From Albidovulum aestuarii (GTDB lineage Bacteria > Pseudomonadota > Alphaproteobacteria > Rhodobacterales > Rhodobacteraceae): DNA of 64,000 nt. Both the position numbers and the translations under genes were made by a program. Under the pieces are notes generated by a model that was not told the origin of the DNA, made no database searches, and was given only the letters and a program-made list of their open reading frames with translations. The stretch is taken from the NCBI RefSeq assembly GCF_029961185.1, contig NZ_JASBQQ010000001.1:538552-602551 (forward strand). The letters are read 5' to 3'. Shown here piece after piece: positions 18,993-27,988 of this stretch (its first letter is position 1; every line of letters starts with the position of its first letter).

Positions 18993-19607
18993 ATGCCGCA
19001 TGATCATCCAGACCACCCGCATTCGCTACTGCCCTCTGACCCCGCCCTCCGCGTGAAGGCGCTGGAGACGATCCTTGTCCGCAAAGGGCTGGTCGATCCG
19101 GCAGCGATGGAGGAAATCCTCGACACCTACGAACGGAAGGTCGGCCCGCATCTGGGTGCCAAAGTCGTGGCGCGTGCGTGGAGCGATCCGGCCTTTCGTG
19201 ACCGGCTGCTGGCCGATGCCACCGCCGCGATTGCAGAACTCGGCATCTCAGGTCGGCAGGGGGAACATGTCGTCGCGGTGGAGAATACGCCCAACACCCA
19301 TAACATGGTCGTCTGCACGCTCTGTTCCTGCTATCCGTGGCCTTTGCTCGGCATCCCGCCCGCCTGGTACAAATCCGACGCCTACCGGGCGCGCGCGGTG
19401 CGCGAACCGCGCAAGGTGCTGGCCGAGTTTGGCGTCACCCTGCCAGACGGCCAGAAAGTGCGTGTGTGGGATTCGACGTCCGAGGTCCGCTATCTGGTTG
19501 TGCCGATGCGCCCCAAAGGATCCGAAGGTCTGGACGAGGCGGCGCTGGCCGACCTTGTCACCCGCGATTCGATGATCGGAACCGGTCTTGCGGGGGCGTC
19601 CAGATGA
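18993..19607 (+). CDS. nthA: Nitrile hydratase alpha subunit, cobalt type
   Basis: 204 residues. With the beta subunit it hydrates nitriles to amides in the cytoplasm. The metal claw CTLCSC is at residues 108-113 (Cys108, Cys111, Cys113). Threonine at the second position of the claw is the mark of the cobalt (non-corrin) type, where iron enzymes have serine. [15 protein letters not shown] and the preceding HNMVVCT are family-standard. In the mature enzyme Cys111 and Cys113 are oxidised to sulfinic and sulfenic acid (family knowledge). The start at 18993 gives [10 protein letters not shown]; upstream in-frame ATGs add unrelated residues. Its stop overlaps the beta-subunit start by four bases. 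Confidence 0.95.
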   Translation: MPHDHPDHPHSLLPSDPALRVKALETILVRKGLVDPAAMEEILDTYERKVGPHLGAKVVARAWSDPAFRDRLLADATAAIAELGISGRQGEHVVAVENTPNTHNMVVCTLCSCYPWPLLGIPPAWYKSDAYRARAVREPRKVLAEFGVTLPDGQKVRVWDSTSEVRYLVVPMRPKGSEGLDEAALADLVTRDSMIGTGLAGASR

Positions 19608-20275
19608 GCCGGGTGCATGACATGGGCGGGCGCTATGGCGATCCTGCCGTTATCCCCGAACCGCAGGGCATCGTGCCCATCGGCCCTGAATGGCACCGCA
19701 AGGCGCTGGCGCTGACGCTTGCTGCAGGAGGGCTTGGCGCATGGTCGATCGACACGTCGCGCCATGCCCGCGAAAGCCTGAGCCCCAAGGACTATGCGCG
19801 GTTTTCCTACTATGAGAAGTGGATGGCGGCCTTGGCCGATCTTCTGGTGGCGAAAGGGCTGGTCACAGAGGACGAGCTGGCCGCAGGCACCGCCGATCCT
19901 GCGGAACCCCATCCGAAACTCTTCAGGGCTGAGGCTGTCGGTCCGGCGCTGAAACGGGGCAGCCCCTATGCTAGGCCCGGCGCCGAACCGGCTTTTGCGC
20001 CCGGTGATCGGGTGCGCACCCGCCTGCCCGCCCGCAATACAGATGTCCCGGGCGGCCATACAAGGCTACCCGCCTATGCCGCCGGTCAGACCGGGACCGT
20101 TATCCTCAGCCACGGCGCGCATGTCCTGCCCGACGCCAATGCCCACGGGCTCGGCGAACGGCCGGAGCCGCTCTATACCGTCGCCTTCGCCGCCGCCGAT
20201 TTGTGGGGCGAGGCGGAGCGCGCAGGCGACGAGGTCACGCTCGACCTCTGGCAAAGCTATCTGGTCCCTGCATGA
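19604..20275 (+). CDS. nthB: Nitrile hydratase beta subunit
   Basis: 223 residues. Recognised by the N-terminal [16 protein letters not shown] and the [10 protein letters not shown] helix. The C-terminal SH3-like barrel includes [26 protein letters not shown] and [14 protein letters not shown]. The order alpha-beta-activator is found in several proteobacterial clusters, while classic Rhodococcus cobalt enzymes have beta first. The ATGA overlaps on both sides show tight translational coupling. Confidence 0.95.
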   Translation: MSRVHDMGGRYGDPAVIPEPQGIVPIGPEWHRKALALTLAAGGLGAWSIDTSRHARESLSPKDYARFSYYEKWMAALADLLVAKGLVTEDELAAGTADPAEPHPKLFRAEAVGPALKRGSPYARPGAEPAFAPGDRVRTRLPARNTDVPGGHTRLPAYAAGQTGTVILSHGAHVLPDANAHGLGERPEPLYTVAFAAADLWGEAERAGDEVTLDLWQSYLVPA

Positions 20276-20583
20276 CTCCGCCGTCCCGCTTCGACGAACC
20301 TTGGCAGGCGCAGCTTTTCGCGCTGACCGTCGCGATGAGTGAGGCCGGACATTTCACCTGGAGCCGATGGGCCGAGGCTTTCGGCGCGACGCTGAAGGCG
20401 ATGGGCGCCGACCGGCCGCTTGATGGCGGGGCGGATTATTACGCCGCGTGGCTCACGACGCTTGAAGGATTGCTCGACCGTGCGGGCCATGCGCCCGTAG
20501 ACGAAGCGGAGGCCACAAAGGCCGCGTGGGAGCGGGCCTATCTTGCCACGCCCCACGGTCAACCTGTCCGGCTGCCCGGCTGA
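20272..20583 (+). CDS. Nitrile hydratase activator / accessory protein (P14K-like)
   Basis: 103 residues. It resembles the N-terminal helical part of the beta subunit (F-D-E-P-W-Q-A-Q-L-F-A-L, then FTWSRWAEAFG, then YYAAWLTTLEGLL), as known for the self-subunit-swapping chaperones that deliver cobalt to the alpha subunit and help cysteine oxidation. It overlaps nthB by four bases, which supports co-expression. It converges with the lipoprotein gene after six bases. No cobalt transporter or amidase gene follows. Confidence 0.9.
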   Translation: MTPPSRFDEPWQAQLFALTVAMSEAGHFTWSRWAEAFGATLKAMGADRPLDGGADYYAAWLTTLEGLLDRAGHAPVDEAEATKAAWERAYLATPHGQPVRLPG

Positions 20584-20589
20584 TCGCGA

Positions 20590-21393
20590 CTACCGCAGCG
20601 ACCGGAACGCCCCGGGCAGGTTGTTCGCCGGATAGGAACTGCCAACGAGGAACTGCATGCGCGGATTGCCGTCCTCGTATTGCGGGTCGAGCACCTGAAC
20701 GTTGAAGAAGCAGGCCGGCGCCTTGCCATCCGACCCCTCACTTCGGCCGCAGGCGGTGCGGGTACCGACCCGCACGCGCAATGCGATTGCCTCGCCGCCC
20801 GGAATGTTCAGCGAGACATCGACCACCTTGTTGGGATCGGAACTGTCGGTTCCGCCAACGAAGAGCGATGAATCGTTCGCGCGGATCACGGATCGCACCA
20901 CGACGATCCGGAATTCATCCTCGCGCGGGTGAAGGATGAGGTCGGGATTGTTGCCCGCCGTCACCTGTTCCTGCACATAGTTGGCAAGCGCGGTGATGGT
21001 GTTGTTGTAGTCTTCGCGCAGCGCCCCCTTGGCCACGAATTGCGACTTGGCGCCGATTGATGCCTTGATCAGCCCTTCCTTGCCAAAGAGCGATTCCGGC
21101 AGGCCGGAGATGCCCATCTCGGCCACGTTGGTCGAGGAGACATCACCCGCCGAAACGCCACCCGGCGTGGTCGGCGTCAGCGCCAGTGTATCGAGGAGTT
21201 CCAGCCGGTTGGTAGAGATGTTCCACAGGAAGGTGGAGCCGGGTTCATAGAGACCGGCATTCTGGGTGCCGAGCCCTGCGGCGTTCGAGAACTGGAAATT
21301 CGCGCTGACCATAGACGGGTCGTGCCGACAGGCCGAAAGCGCGAGGGCTGCACAGAATACGAGCGGGAAACGGGTCAATGTCATTGGAACCAT
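20590..21393 (-). CDS. Hypothetical lipoprotein
   Basis: 267 residues. A lipoprotein signal (TLTRFPLVFCAALALSAC) gives a lipidated cysteine at about residue 22. The mature part includes a segment around SLFGKEGLIKASIGAKSQFVAKGALREDY, a Y-N-N-T-I-T helix, and a C-terminal half with two cysteines (TACGRSEG and PACFFNVQV) that may pair. No family recognised. The start may be 21393 or the ATG three codons later (21384); neither has a strong ribosome-binding site. It is preceded by an AT-rich patch. Confidence 0.7.
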   Translation of the reverse strand: MVPMTLTRFPLVFCAALALSACRHDPSMVSANFQFSNAAGLGTQNAGLYEPGSTFLWNISTNRLELLDTLALTPTTPGGVSAGDVSSTNVAEMGISGLPESLFGKEGLIKASIGAKSQFVAKGALREDYNNTITALANYVQEQVTAGNNPDLILHPREDEFRIVVVRSVIRANDSSLFVGGTDSSDPNKVVDVSLNIPGGEAIALRVRVGTRTACGRSEGSDGKAPACFFNVQVLDPQYEDGNPRMQFLVGSSYPANNLPGAFRSLR

Positions 21394-21476
21394 CCATCAA
21401 TTTTTTCAAAAAACCGATGGTAGGGTAGCACGAAATCGCCAATTCGTCTTCTTACGGGATTCCCGCCCTTCCGGGC

Positions 21477-21728
21477 CTATTCCGCGATCCGGAACACCTT
21501 GTCGCGGGCGGTTTCGCCACGGATCAGGGTCAGGCGTGACTTGGAAACGCCAAGCGCCTTGGCCAGGAGCTTCACGACAGCGGTGTTGGCCTTGCCGCCC
21601 TCCGGTACAACCGTGACATAAACGCGGATCGTGCCATCCTCGGTCACGATGGCATTGCGCGACGCCTTCGGGGTGACACGCACGGTAATCTCGGCGCCGG
21701 GCCGCGACAGATGGCTGAGCTCGCACAT
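21477..21728 (-). CDS. DUF167 (YggU-like) protein
   Basis: 83 residues. The DUF167 fold is visible as ITVRVTPKASRNAIV, then IRVYVTVVPEGGKANTAVVKLLAKALGVSKSRLTLIRGETARDKV, which is nearly the whole family consensus. The family is universal but functionally undefined. The start at 21728 (MCELSHLS) is the shortest that retains the complete fold. It is divergent from the nitroreductase gene. Confidence 0.9.
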   Translation of the reverse strand: MCELSHLSRPGAEITVRVTPKASRNAIVTEDGTIRVYVTVVPEGGKANTAVVKLLAKALGVSKSRLTLIRGETARDKVFRIAE

Positions 21729-21834
21729 GCCTTCTGTTAGCCGCTTCGCGCGCCCTGTACCAGTTGTCGCCAAAGCCGCTTGACCCCGCCGCCGCTCTGG
21801 CCAAGTGTGCCGCCCGTAACGAACGGAGGCCACA

Positions 21835-22413
21835 ATGCCCGTCCCCAATCCCGCCGCGATGGAGTTCTTCCTGACCCGACGGTCGCGGCCCGCCAAGATC
21901 CTGCGCCCGCCCGTGCCGACGCGCGAGGAACTCGCACCGATCCTCACGGCGGCGGCACGGGTGCCTGACCATGGCAAGCTGGAACCGTGGCGTTTCATCG
22001 TGCTGGAGAAAGCCGCGCTGACGCGGCTTGCAACGCTCTCCGAAACCCGTGGTGCGGCGATGGGGCTCGACCCCGACCGGGTGACCAAGGGCGTGATGCA
22101 ACTGGCCGATGCCGATCTGGCCATTGCGGTTGTGCATGTCCCCCGCACGACCGAGAAAGTTCCTGAAATCGAGCAGATCCTGTCAGCGGGGGCGGTCTGC
22201 CTGACGCTGGTGAATGCCGCTCTCGCCTCGGGCTGGGGGGCTTCGTGGCTGACCGGCTGGCATATGCATGACCGAGAGTTCTGCCGCGAGGGGCTGGGGC
22301 TTGCCGAAGGCGAATGGGTGGCGGGCCTTATCCATATCGGCACTGAGGCCAACACGCCGCCGGATCGTCCGCGCCCTGACATCGCGGCCATAACCACCTG
22401 GGTAAGCAAATGA
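21835..22413 (+). CDS. Nitroreductase-family flavoprotein (YdjA-like)
   Basis: 192 residues. Segments FFLTRRSRPAKIL, ILTAAARVPDHGKLEPWRFIVL, and a glycine-rich GAVCLTLVNAALASGWGASWLTGW match the small FMN-dependent nitroreductases of the YdjA/TA0354 group. It probably uses NAD(P)H, and its physiological substrate is not known. The ribosome-binding site is GGAGG, five to seven bases upstream. Its stop overlaps the start of the EI24-domain gene by four bases, so they form a unit. Confidence 0.88.
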   Translation: MPVPNPAAMEFFLTRRSRPAKILRPPVPTREELAPILTAAARVPDHGKLEPWRFIVLEKAALTRLATLSETRGAAMGLDPDRVTKGVMQLADADLAIAVVHVPRTTEKVPEIEQILSAGAVCLTLVNAALASGWGASWLTGWHMHDREFCREGLGLAEGEWVAGLIHIGTEANTPPDRPRPDIAAITTWVSK

Positions 22414-23105
22414 TATTCGGAGATTTTCTCAAGGCGTTGGGGCAGCTTGGCGACCGGCGGTTCCTCAAGGTCGTCGGCCTCGGTGTCCTACTGTCGCTGG
22501 CCTTGTTGTTCGGGGTCTATGTACTCTTCGTTCAGGCGCTGGACTGGATCACTCCCGATACGCTGACCCTGCCCTGGTTGGGTGAAGTCGCGTGGGTGGA
22601 TAGCCTGATTGGCTGGGGTTCGTTCTTCTTGATGCTGGGACTATCGGTCTTCCTGATGGTGCCCGTGGCTTCGGCCTTCAGCGGGCTGTTCCTCGACGAT
22701 GTCGCCCAGGCGGTGGAGGACCGGTACCATCCGGCGTTGCCCCGCACGCCGCGCCTGCCGATCATGGACACTTTGATCGACAGCGTGAATCTCTTTGGCG
22801 TTCTGGTCGCGGTGAACCTCCTCGCCCTTCTGCTTTACGCCTTTGTCGGCCCCTTCGCGCCTTTGATGTTCTGGGCTGTGAACGGCTATCTTCTCGGGCG
22901 GGAATATTTCCAGATGGTCGCGATGCGGCGGCTGGGACGGCAGGGCGCGCGCGACCTGCGCAAGCGCCATGCCGGTCAGGTCTGGATCGCGGGGATGCTG
23001 ATGGCGGCCCCCCTGTCGATCCCGCTTGTCAATCTGGTGATCCCGGTTCTGGGCGTGGCGACCTTCACGCATCTCTTTCACCGGCTGAAGAACCAGCGCG
23101 GCTGA
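22410..23105 (+). CDS. EI24-domain membrane protein (CysZ-like)
   Basis: 231 residues with four to five hydrophobic helices (about 22-45, 66-92, 125-155, 185-215). Segments GLFLDDVAQAVEDRYHP, NGYLLGREYFQMVAMRRLG and the PLVNLVIPVLGVATFTHLFHR ending match the EI24 family, which includes the sulfate permease CysZ. Sulfate transport is possible but not shown by context. Translation is coupled to the nitroreductase. Confidence 0.87.
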   Translation: MIFGDFLKALGQLGDRRFLKVVGLGVLLSLALLFGVYVLFVQALDWITPDTLTLPWLGEVAWVDSLIGWGSFFLMLGLSVFLMVPVASAFSGLFLDDVAQAVEDRYHPALPRTPRLPIMDTLIDSVNLFGVLVAVNLLALLLYAFVGPFAPLMFWAVNGYLLGREYFQMVAMRRLGRQGARDLRKRHAGQVWIAGMLMAAPLSIPLVNLVIPVLGVATFTHLFHRLKNQRG

Positions 23106-23110
23106 GCGCA

Positions 23111-23527
23111 TCAGCCGCCCGCGACCTCTTGCTGAAGCGCGATCAGGATCTGCATGGCCTCATCGGCCCTGTCCGACGGGACGAAAACGTGATCGTGGTG
23201 AAAGGCCGCTACCATATTGCAGGGGATGCCCTGCCCTGCCAGCGCGTCCGCAACCGCTGCCGTCAGGCCGACACCGTCTAACGCTGAATAGACCTTCAGC
23301 GTGATACAGCGCATCGGATTGCCTGCATCGAAACCGGCGCCTTGGGCGATCGACGCCGGCAGGATCAGCGACAACCCCTCATCTTCCCGGTGGGTCGCAA
23401 TCGCCTTCGGAGCGAGCGCCTGACCGAGAGCTTCATCCGGCGTCGATACAAACACGTATTCGCCGTCCCGCAGAAGCGGCGCCATGTTACCGATCATGTC
23501 TTTTGCCGTGTGCGATATAACCGGCAT
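23111..23527 (-). CDS. ACT-domain protein
   Basis: 138 residues. Two ACT-like halves are visible: the first with DGEYVFVSTPDEALG and GLSLILPASIAQ, the second with RCITLKVYSALDGVGLTAAVADALAGQGIPCNMVAAFHHDHVFVP. It belongs to the small DUF2241/ACT group. Such proteins are thought to bind amino acids, but the role is undefined. The gene converges with the EI24 gene and lies downstream of the carD terminator. Confidence 0.85.
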   Translation of the reverse strand: MPVISHTAKDMIGNMAPLLRDGEYVFVSTPDEALGQALAPKAIATHREDEGLSLILPASIAQGAGFDAGNPMRCITLKVYSALDGVGLTAAVADALAGQGIPCNMVAAFHHDHVFVPSDRADEAMQILIALQQEVAGG

Positions 23528-23591
23528 GGCGACCTCCCTCTGTATTACGCCAGCTCGTGAAGCCCGAGTATTCCTTTATGGCAAAAGCAAA

Positions 23592-23617
23592 GACCGCAGA
23601 GGCTGGCCTCTGCGGTC
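23592..23617 (-). terminator. Rho-independent terminator of carD
   Basis: A 12-bp perfect stem (GACCGCAGAGGC / GCCTCTGCGGTC) with a two-base loop lies 22 bases after the carD stop. On the minus strand it is followed by TTTGCTTTTG, which supplies a moderate U tract. Confidence 0.8.
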
Positions 23618-23639
23618 CGTACTTTAACGCTTCAAAATA

Positions 23640-24149
23640 TCAGGCTGCGCGCGACAGGAGGACGTCGTCCACCTTCTTCTGCGCACCGGCCTCATCGACG
23701 CCCGACACGGCGGCGACTTCACGGGTCAGACGCTCAAGCGCGGCTTCGTAAAGCTGACGCTCGGAATAGGACTGTTCACGCTGGTCATCGGTGCGGTGCA
23801 GGTCGCGCACAACCTCGGCAATCGCCATCAGGTCGCCGGAATTGATCTTCTGCTCATATTCCTGCGCCCGGCGCGACCACATCGCGCGCTTGACCTTGGC
23901 CTTGCCCTTCAGCGTTTCAAGCGCCTTGGTCACGAGGTCAGGAGAAGACAGCTGACGCATGCCGATCTCGGTCGCCTTGTGCGTGGGCACACGTAGGGTC
24001 ATCTTGTCCTTCTCAAACGAGATGACGAAAAGCTCGAGCTTCAGCCCGGCGATTTCCTGCTCCTCGACCGCCATGATCTTTCCGACGCCATGGGCGGGAT
24101 AGACGACGAAGTCATTCGGGCGGAAATCGGATTTCTTGCTCTTGGTCAT
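23640..24149 (-). CDS. carD: CarD-family transcriptional regulator
   Basis: 169 residues. A global regulator that binds RNA polymerase beta and stabilises open complexes. The N-terminal RNAP-interaction domain (NDFVVYPAHGVGKIMAVEEQEIAG) is clear. The C-terminal helical DNA-binding part includes WSRRAQEYEQKINSGDLMAIAEVVRDLHR, a CarD hallmark. The start at 24149 has AGGAAAGG upstream; an in-frame extension to 24206 has no support. It is the last gene of a leftward group with fdxA, the S4 protein and the SUV3-like helicase. A candidate promoter sits at 24308-24336. Confidence 0.95.
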   Translation of the reverse strand: MTKSKKSDFRPNDFVVYPAHGVGKIMAVEEQEIAGLKLELFVISFEKDKMTLRVPTHKATEIGMRQLSSPDLVTKALETLKGKAKVKRAMWSRRAQEYEQKINSGDLMAIAEVVRDLHRTDDQREQSYSERQLYEAALERLTREVAAVSGVDEAGAQKKVDDVLLSRAA

Positions 24150-24307
24150 ATGGGCCTTTCCTCGCACGGTATCTGCCATCGCGGCGAAAAACACTGCCGG
24201 GGTCATAGAAGGCTCCGGTCAATGTCCGAAATTTCACCTGTTTTCCCCAATGCTGCGAGGTGGTCGCAGCGGCAATGGTCCAGATATCCTCATCCAGTTG
24301 TAACAAT

Positions 24308-24336
24308 AATATAGCAGAAAATGCGCATATCTGAAA
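24308..24336 (-). promoter_or_regulatory. Candidate sigma-70 promoter for carD
   Basis: On the minus strand, TTTCAG (24331-24336) and TATATT (24308-24313) are separated by 17 bases in an AT-rich patch. Distance to the carD start is about 160 bases. It is a sequence match only. Confidence 0.4.
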
Positions 24337-24422
24337 GGGTCGCCCCAAGGCGCTATGATCAAATGCGTCATGCATTAGGCTCATAACGCGCTTGCGCGTT
24401 ACGAAAACCCGGTTTTTTCACG

Positions 24423-24445
24423 CTGACCGAAAGTGATTCGGTCAG
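24423..24445 (-). terminator. Possible fdxA transcript-end hairpin
   Basis: A 9-bp perfect dyad (CTGACCGAA / TTCGGTCAG, five-base loop) begins ten bases after the fdxA stop. It is not followed by a clear U tract on the minus strand, so it may be a weak terminator or an RNA-stabilising 3' stem. Confidence 0.45.
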
Positions 24446-24455
24446 ATTTCGCGAA

Positions 24456-24794
24456 TCAGTCGCCCTCGCCCGGCGATTCGGAGAAATACTTCTCCAGCTT
24501 ACCCGTTTCGCCGTCGCGTTCCTCCGCTTCCGGCAGCGGGTCCTTACGCTGGGTGATAACCGGCCATTTTTCGGAATATTGCCGGTTGAACTCCACCCAT
24601 TTTTCCAGATCCGGCTCGGTATCCGGGCGGATCGCGTCGGCGGGGCATTCGGGTTCGCAGACGCCGCAATCGATGCATTCATCCGGATGGATGACCAGCA
24701 TGTTCTCGCCTTCATAGAAGCAATCCACCGGGCAAACCTCGACGCAGTCGGTGTATTTGCAGGCGATGCAGTTGTCGGTGACGACATAAGTCAT
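24456..24794 (-). CDS. fdxA: Seven-iron ferredoxin FdxA (3Fe-4S / 4Fe-4S)
   Basis: 112 residues. The N-terminal [20 protein letters not shown] and the second cluster motif [17 protein letters not shown] give the cysteine pattern of Azotobacter FdI-like 7Fe ferredoxins. The C-terminal extension with [15 protein letters not shown] is diagnostic for FdxA. It is an essential-type cytoplasmic electron carrier in many alphaproteobacteria. It sits between the S4 protein gene and carD on the same strand, a conserved order in the group. Confidence 0.95.
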   Translation of the reverse strand: MTYVVTDNCIACKYTDCVEVCPVDCFYEGENMLVIHPDECIDCGVCEPECPADAIRPDTEPDLEKWVEFNRQYSEKWPVITQRKDPLPEAEERDGETGKLEKYFSESPGEGD

Positions 24795-24908
24795 GGGCGG
24801 CGTCCGGGCTTAGGGTCCTGCCGCTACCTAGCCCCAAGGCGGGGATCATTCAAGATAGAGGGCGGCGGAAAGACCAAAGGCGTGAACAGTTCAGCCCGGA
24901 AAGGACGA

Positions 24909-25211
24909 TCATTCCCGTGTGGTGGCGTCAGGGGGCACAGTTTCGCCTGATGCGATGTCTTCGTAGAGCAAACGCGCCTCTGTGGCTGGCCCCCGGCGCA
25001 TACCGCAGGCGAGGATGCGGACAACACGGATTTCGCTCGCCTGCCGGAAGGTCAGCACGTCGCCCGGCCCGACGGCCCGGCCGGGCTTGGCGGTCTTGTC
25101 GCCGTTCACGCGCAGATGCCCCGCCGTCACCACCCCGGCGGCAAGGCTGCGGGTTTTGAAGAACCGCGCCTGCCAGAGCCATTTGTCGATGCGGATGCGA
25201 TCCTCGGCCAA
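24909..25211 (-). CDS. S4-domain RNA-binding protein (HslR/Hsp15-like)
   Basis: 100 residues. The S4 domain fills the N-terminal half (IRIDKWLWQARFFKTRSLAAGVVTAGHLRVNGDKTAKPGRAVGPGDVLTF), as in heat-shock protein 15, which binds stalled 50S subunits carrying peptidyl-tRNA. The only start that keeps the complete domain is TTG at 25211, seven bases after the helicase stop, so expression is likely coupled to that gene. Confidence 0.88.
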   Translation of the reverse strand: MAEDRIRIDKWLWQARFFKTRSLAAGVVTAGHLRVNGDKTAKPGRAVGPGDVLTFRQASEIRVVRILACGMRRGPATEARLLYEDIASGETVPPDATTRE

Positions 25212-25218
25212 GCCCGCC

Positions 25219-27978
25219 TCAGATCTTGTCCTTGAGCCCCATCAGCGCGGCGGCGAAGGGGTTGTCGGGATCAATCCGGTCCTTTTTCGGGGGACGGGAT
25301 TCGAAGTTGCGCCCACCCTGATCGTCACGTTTGCCCTTGGCACCATGCTTGCCTTTCGGCCCCTTGCCACCGCCACGCTCACCCCGGTCGCCGCGCGGCT
25401 TGCCGTCGCGACGGTCACCGCCCGGCTTGCCCTCGCGGCGTTCGCCGCGCTGCGGGCGATCTCCTCGCGGTGCACGCGGTTTCGGCGCCCAGGTGAAGGT
25501 ATAGAAGACCTCCATTTCGGTCACGGTCTGAAGTGCCGCTTCTTCTTCGGTGATGGGATTGGAACTTGCAGCTTCCTCGGCGGGTCTCGCCACGGGCTCG
25601 GACCGCACCTTTTCGCGCTCACCCCGCTCCCCCTTGTAGCCAAGTCCGGCCATCAGGTCGGCGAACTGTTCCAGTGTCATGCCGGTGATCGAAAGCATGT
25701 CGGGGTTCGCCTCGAACCCAGCGCGGCTGTCCATCGTCCGTAGAATATCTGCCAGCCGTTCCAGCATGTCGATGCGGATCGCGCGGGCGCCCGCCGGGTG
25801 ATAGCCCGAAAGCGTATAGTAGCCCTTGGGCACATCCGGCAGGTTCGGCACCGTCACCAGCCCCGGCGGCGGGCTTTCGGGAAATTCGTCGAGCCCCTCG
25901 TTCAGCGACCAGAGCACCAGACGCAACCGCGTCGGTGCCGGCTTCAGAAGCAGCGGCTGGAAGATCGTGTATTGCCCGAACCGGACGCCGTGCTTGCGCA
26001 GTAGCCCCCGCATGTCCTGATCCAGCGCCTTGACCTCATCGGCCACGCCTTCACGCGGCAGAACGCCGAGCGATTCCGCAAGACGGAAGGCGAAACCGCG
26101 GGCAAGTCCCGTCAGCGTCTCGTCGCGCTGGAGGTTCAGAAGCGGCTCGAAGAGTGTCGCCACCTTGCGGTCGATGAAATGCTGCAAACGGCGGCGCACC
26201 TTCTCGCCCACGTCAAAGCCAGCCTCTTCATCGACGAAGGCTTCGACCTGCGGCTTCATCACATCAGCGCCCTTGACGAGCTTGCCGACAGCCGAGTTGC
26301 CCCACATCAGACCACCCTGCTCGGTGAAATCCAGCTCGGTGTCCGGCGCGTTGTAGAACCGGTCAGCGCGCAAGTGGAATTCCGGGCGCAATGCCTCATA
26401 GGCCGCCTGTTTCAGCGTCTTTGCCTGATCGGGCGATGCGGTTCCGTCCTGATGGAAGCGAAATCCTTCCAGACGGCCGACGAATTCGCCCTCAACCGTC
26501 ACTTCGCCCTTGTCGTTCACCTCGGCCACAAGGCTCTCCTTCTGCTTGAGCCGGCGAAGGAGGACACTCGTCCGCCGGTCCACAAATCTTTGTGTCAGCG
26601 CGTCATGCAGCGCGTCTGACAGGCGGTCTTCTACAGCGCGCGTTTCCTCGCGCCAATGGCTTTCGTCGGCGACCCAGCCGGAACGCTGCGCGACATAGGT
26701 CCAAGTGCGGATATATGCCAACCTTTTCGACAATGTGTCGATGTCGCCCTGAACCTTGTCGATCCGACGAATTTGTGCCGCTAGCCAGTCATCGGGCACA
26801 TGCCCGTCTTGGAGGAACCCGAAGATACGCTGCAATAGATTGGCATGTTCTTGGGCCGAAATCCCTTGAAAATCGGGGATTCGGCAGACATCCCACAAAA
26901 GCCGCAGATCGCGCGGATGGCGCAGCCGGTCGCGGATATGCGGCAGATCTGCGAGTGCCTTCAGCGCCTTCAGATCGTCGGCCTCACGCCCGCGCATCAG
27001 CCGTTCCTCGGCTGGCGCGGCCTCCAGCGAGGCGATCAGCCGGTCAACGCCGCCGAAATCCAGATCACTCGCCCGCCAGTTGATTCGGTCAATCGGGCGG
27101 AAACGGTGGTTCTCGATCGAGGCAATTACCTCATCGGCCAACGGTACGGCTTCCCCCGTCACGCCAAAGCTGCCCGCTGCGGTGTGACGCCCGGCCCGCC
27201 CCGCGATCTGGGCCAGTTCGTGCGGGAAAAGATCACGCATGCGCCAGCCGTCGAACTTCGCTGTAGCCGAAAAGGCGACGTGGTTGATATCGAGATTGAG
27301 CCCCATGCCGATGGCATCGGTGGCGACGAGGTAATCGACATCGCCGTTCTGGTACATCGCCACCTGCGCATTGCGGGTGCGTGGGGACAGCGCCCCCATC
27401 ACCACAGCCGCACCGCCCTTCTGACGGCGGATCAGTTCGGCGATGGCATAGACATTTTCAGCCGAAAACCCGACAATGGCCGACCGTGCGGGCATCCGGC
27501 TTATCTTTTTCGAACCGGTGTAACTCAGAGTTGAAAACCGCTCGCGTTTCAGGAACTGCACCTTTGGCACGAGGGCGGCAATGGTGCCGCGCATTGTGTC
27601 GGAGCCAAGAAACAGCGTCTCAAACAAGCCGCGCGCATGGAGCAAGCGGTCGGTGAAGACATGCCCCCGCTCAGGGTCGGCACAAAGCTGAATTTCGTCC
27701 ACGGCGAGGAAGTCACAGCCGATATCGGTCGGCATCGCCTCGACCGTGCAGACCCAGTATTGGGCGCGGGCGCCGACAATACGCTCCTCGCCGGTAACCA
27801 GCGCCACAACCGCAGGCCCGCGCGCGGCAACGATCCGGTCATAAACCTCTCGGGCGAGCAGGCGCAGGGGCAGGCCGATGACCCCGGTGCGATGCGCCAG
27901 CATCCGTTCGATCGCGTAATGTGTCTTGCCTGTGTTGGTCGGTCCGAGGACCGCCGTGATCCTCGTCTCCGCCGCCAT
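25219..27978 (-). CDS. SUV3-like DExH helicase
   Basis: 919 residues. RecA-like domain 1 has Walker A GPTNTGKT (residues 12-19) and DEIQ in place of DEAD/H. Domain 2 ends with QIAGRAGRH. This combination is the signature of the alphaproteobacterial relatives of mitochondrial SUV3 RNA helicase. The middle and C-terminal portions have an accessory helical region, then a strongly basic low-complexity tail (roughly residues 845-905, rich in Gly, Arg, Lys, Asp) ending in a conserved NPFAAALMGLKDKI. The role in RNA turnover is inferred from the mitochondrial homologue. It is followed closely by the S4 gene. Confidence 0.9.
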   Translation of the reverse strand: MAAETRITAVLGPTNTGKTHYAIERMLAHRTGVIGLPLRLLAREVYDRIVAARGPAVVALVTGEERIVGARAQYWVCTVEAMPTDIGCDFLAVDEIQLCADPERGHVFTDRLLHARGLFETLFLGSDTMRGTIAALVPKVQFLKRERFSTLSYTGSKKISRMPARSAIVGFSAENVYAIAELIRRQKGGAAVVMGALSPRTRNAQVAMYQNGDVDYLVATDAIGMGLNLDINHVAFSATAKFDGWRMRDLFPHELAQIAGRAGRHTAAGSFGVTGEAVPLADEVIASIENHRFRPIDRINWRASDLDFGGVDRLIASLEAAPAEERLMRGREADDLKALKALADLPHIRDRLRHPRDLRLLWDVCRIPDFQGISAQEHANLLQRIFGFLQDGHVPDDWLAAQIRRIDKVQGDIDTLSKRLAYIRTWTYVAQRSGWVADESHWREETRAVEDRLSDALHDALTQRFVDRRTSVLLRRLKQKESLVAEVNDKGEVTVEGEFVGRLEGFRFHQDGTASPDQAKTLKQAAYEALRPEFHLRADRFYNAPDTELDFTEQGGLMWGNSAVGKLVKGADVMKPQVEAFVDEEAGFDVGEKVRRRLQHFIDRKVATLFEPLLNLQRDETLTGLARGFAFRLAESLGVLPREGVADEVKALDQDMRGLLRKHGVRFGQYTIFQPLLLKPAPTRLRLVLWSLNEGLDEFPESPPPGLVTVPNLPDVPKGYYTLSGYHPAGARAIRIDMLERLADILRTMDSRAGFEANPDMLSITGMTLEQFADLMAGLGYKGERGEREKVRSEPVARPAEEAASSNPITEEEAALQTVTEMEVFYTFTWAPKPRAPRGDRPQRGERREGKPGGDRRDGKPRGDRGERGGGKGPKGKHGAKGKRDDQGGRNFESRPPKKDRIDPDNPFAAALMGLKDKI

Positions 27979-27988
27979 GGGACTGCCC

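Larger units (their letters stand above)
24150..24455. other. 306-base intergenic region between carD and fdxA
   Basis: It holds a candidate minus-strand promoter for carD (24308-24336), a 9-bp dyad just after fdxA (24423-24445), and a short stem TAACGCG / CGCGTTA (24384-24401). The middle is AT-richer than the neighbours, as expected for a promoter region. No open frame of note and no known RNA family was recognised. Confidence 0.6.

Noticed and set aside
24384-24401. Small hairpin TAACGCG/CGCGTTA as a plus-strand terminator
   Set aside because: No plus-strand gene precedes it, and the T run comes only after 14 bases.
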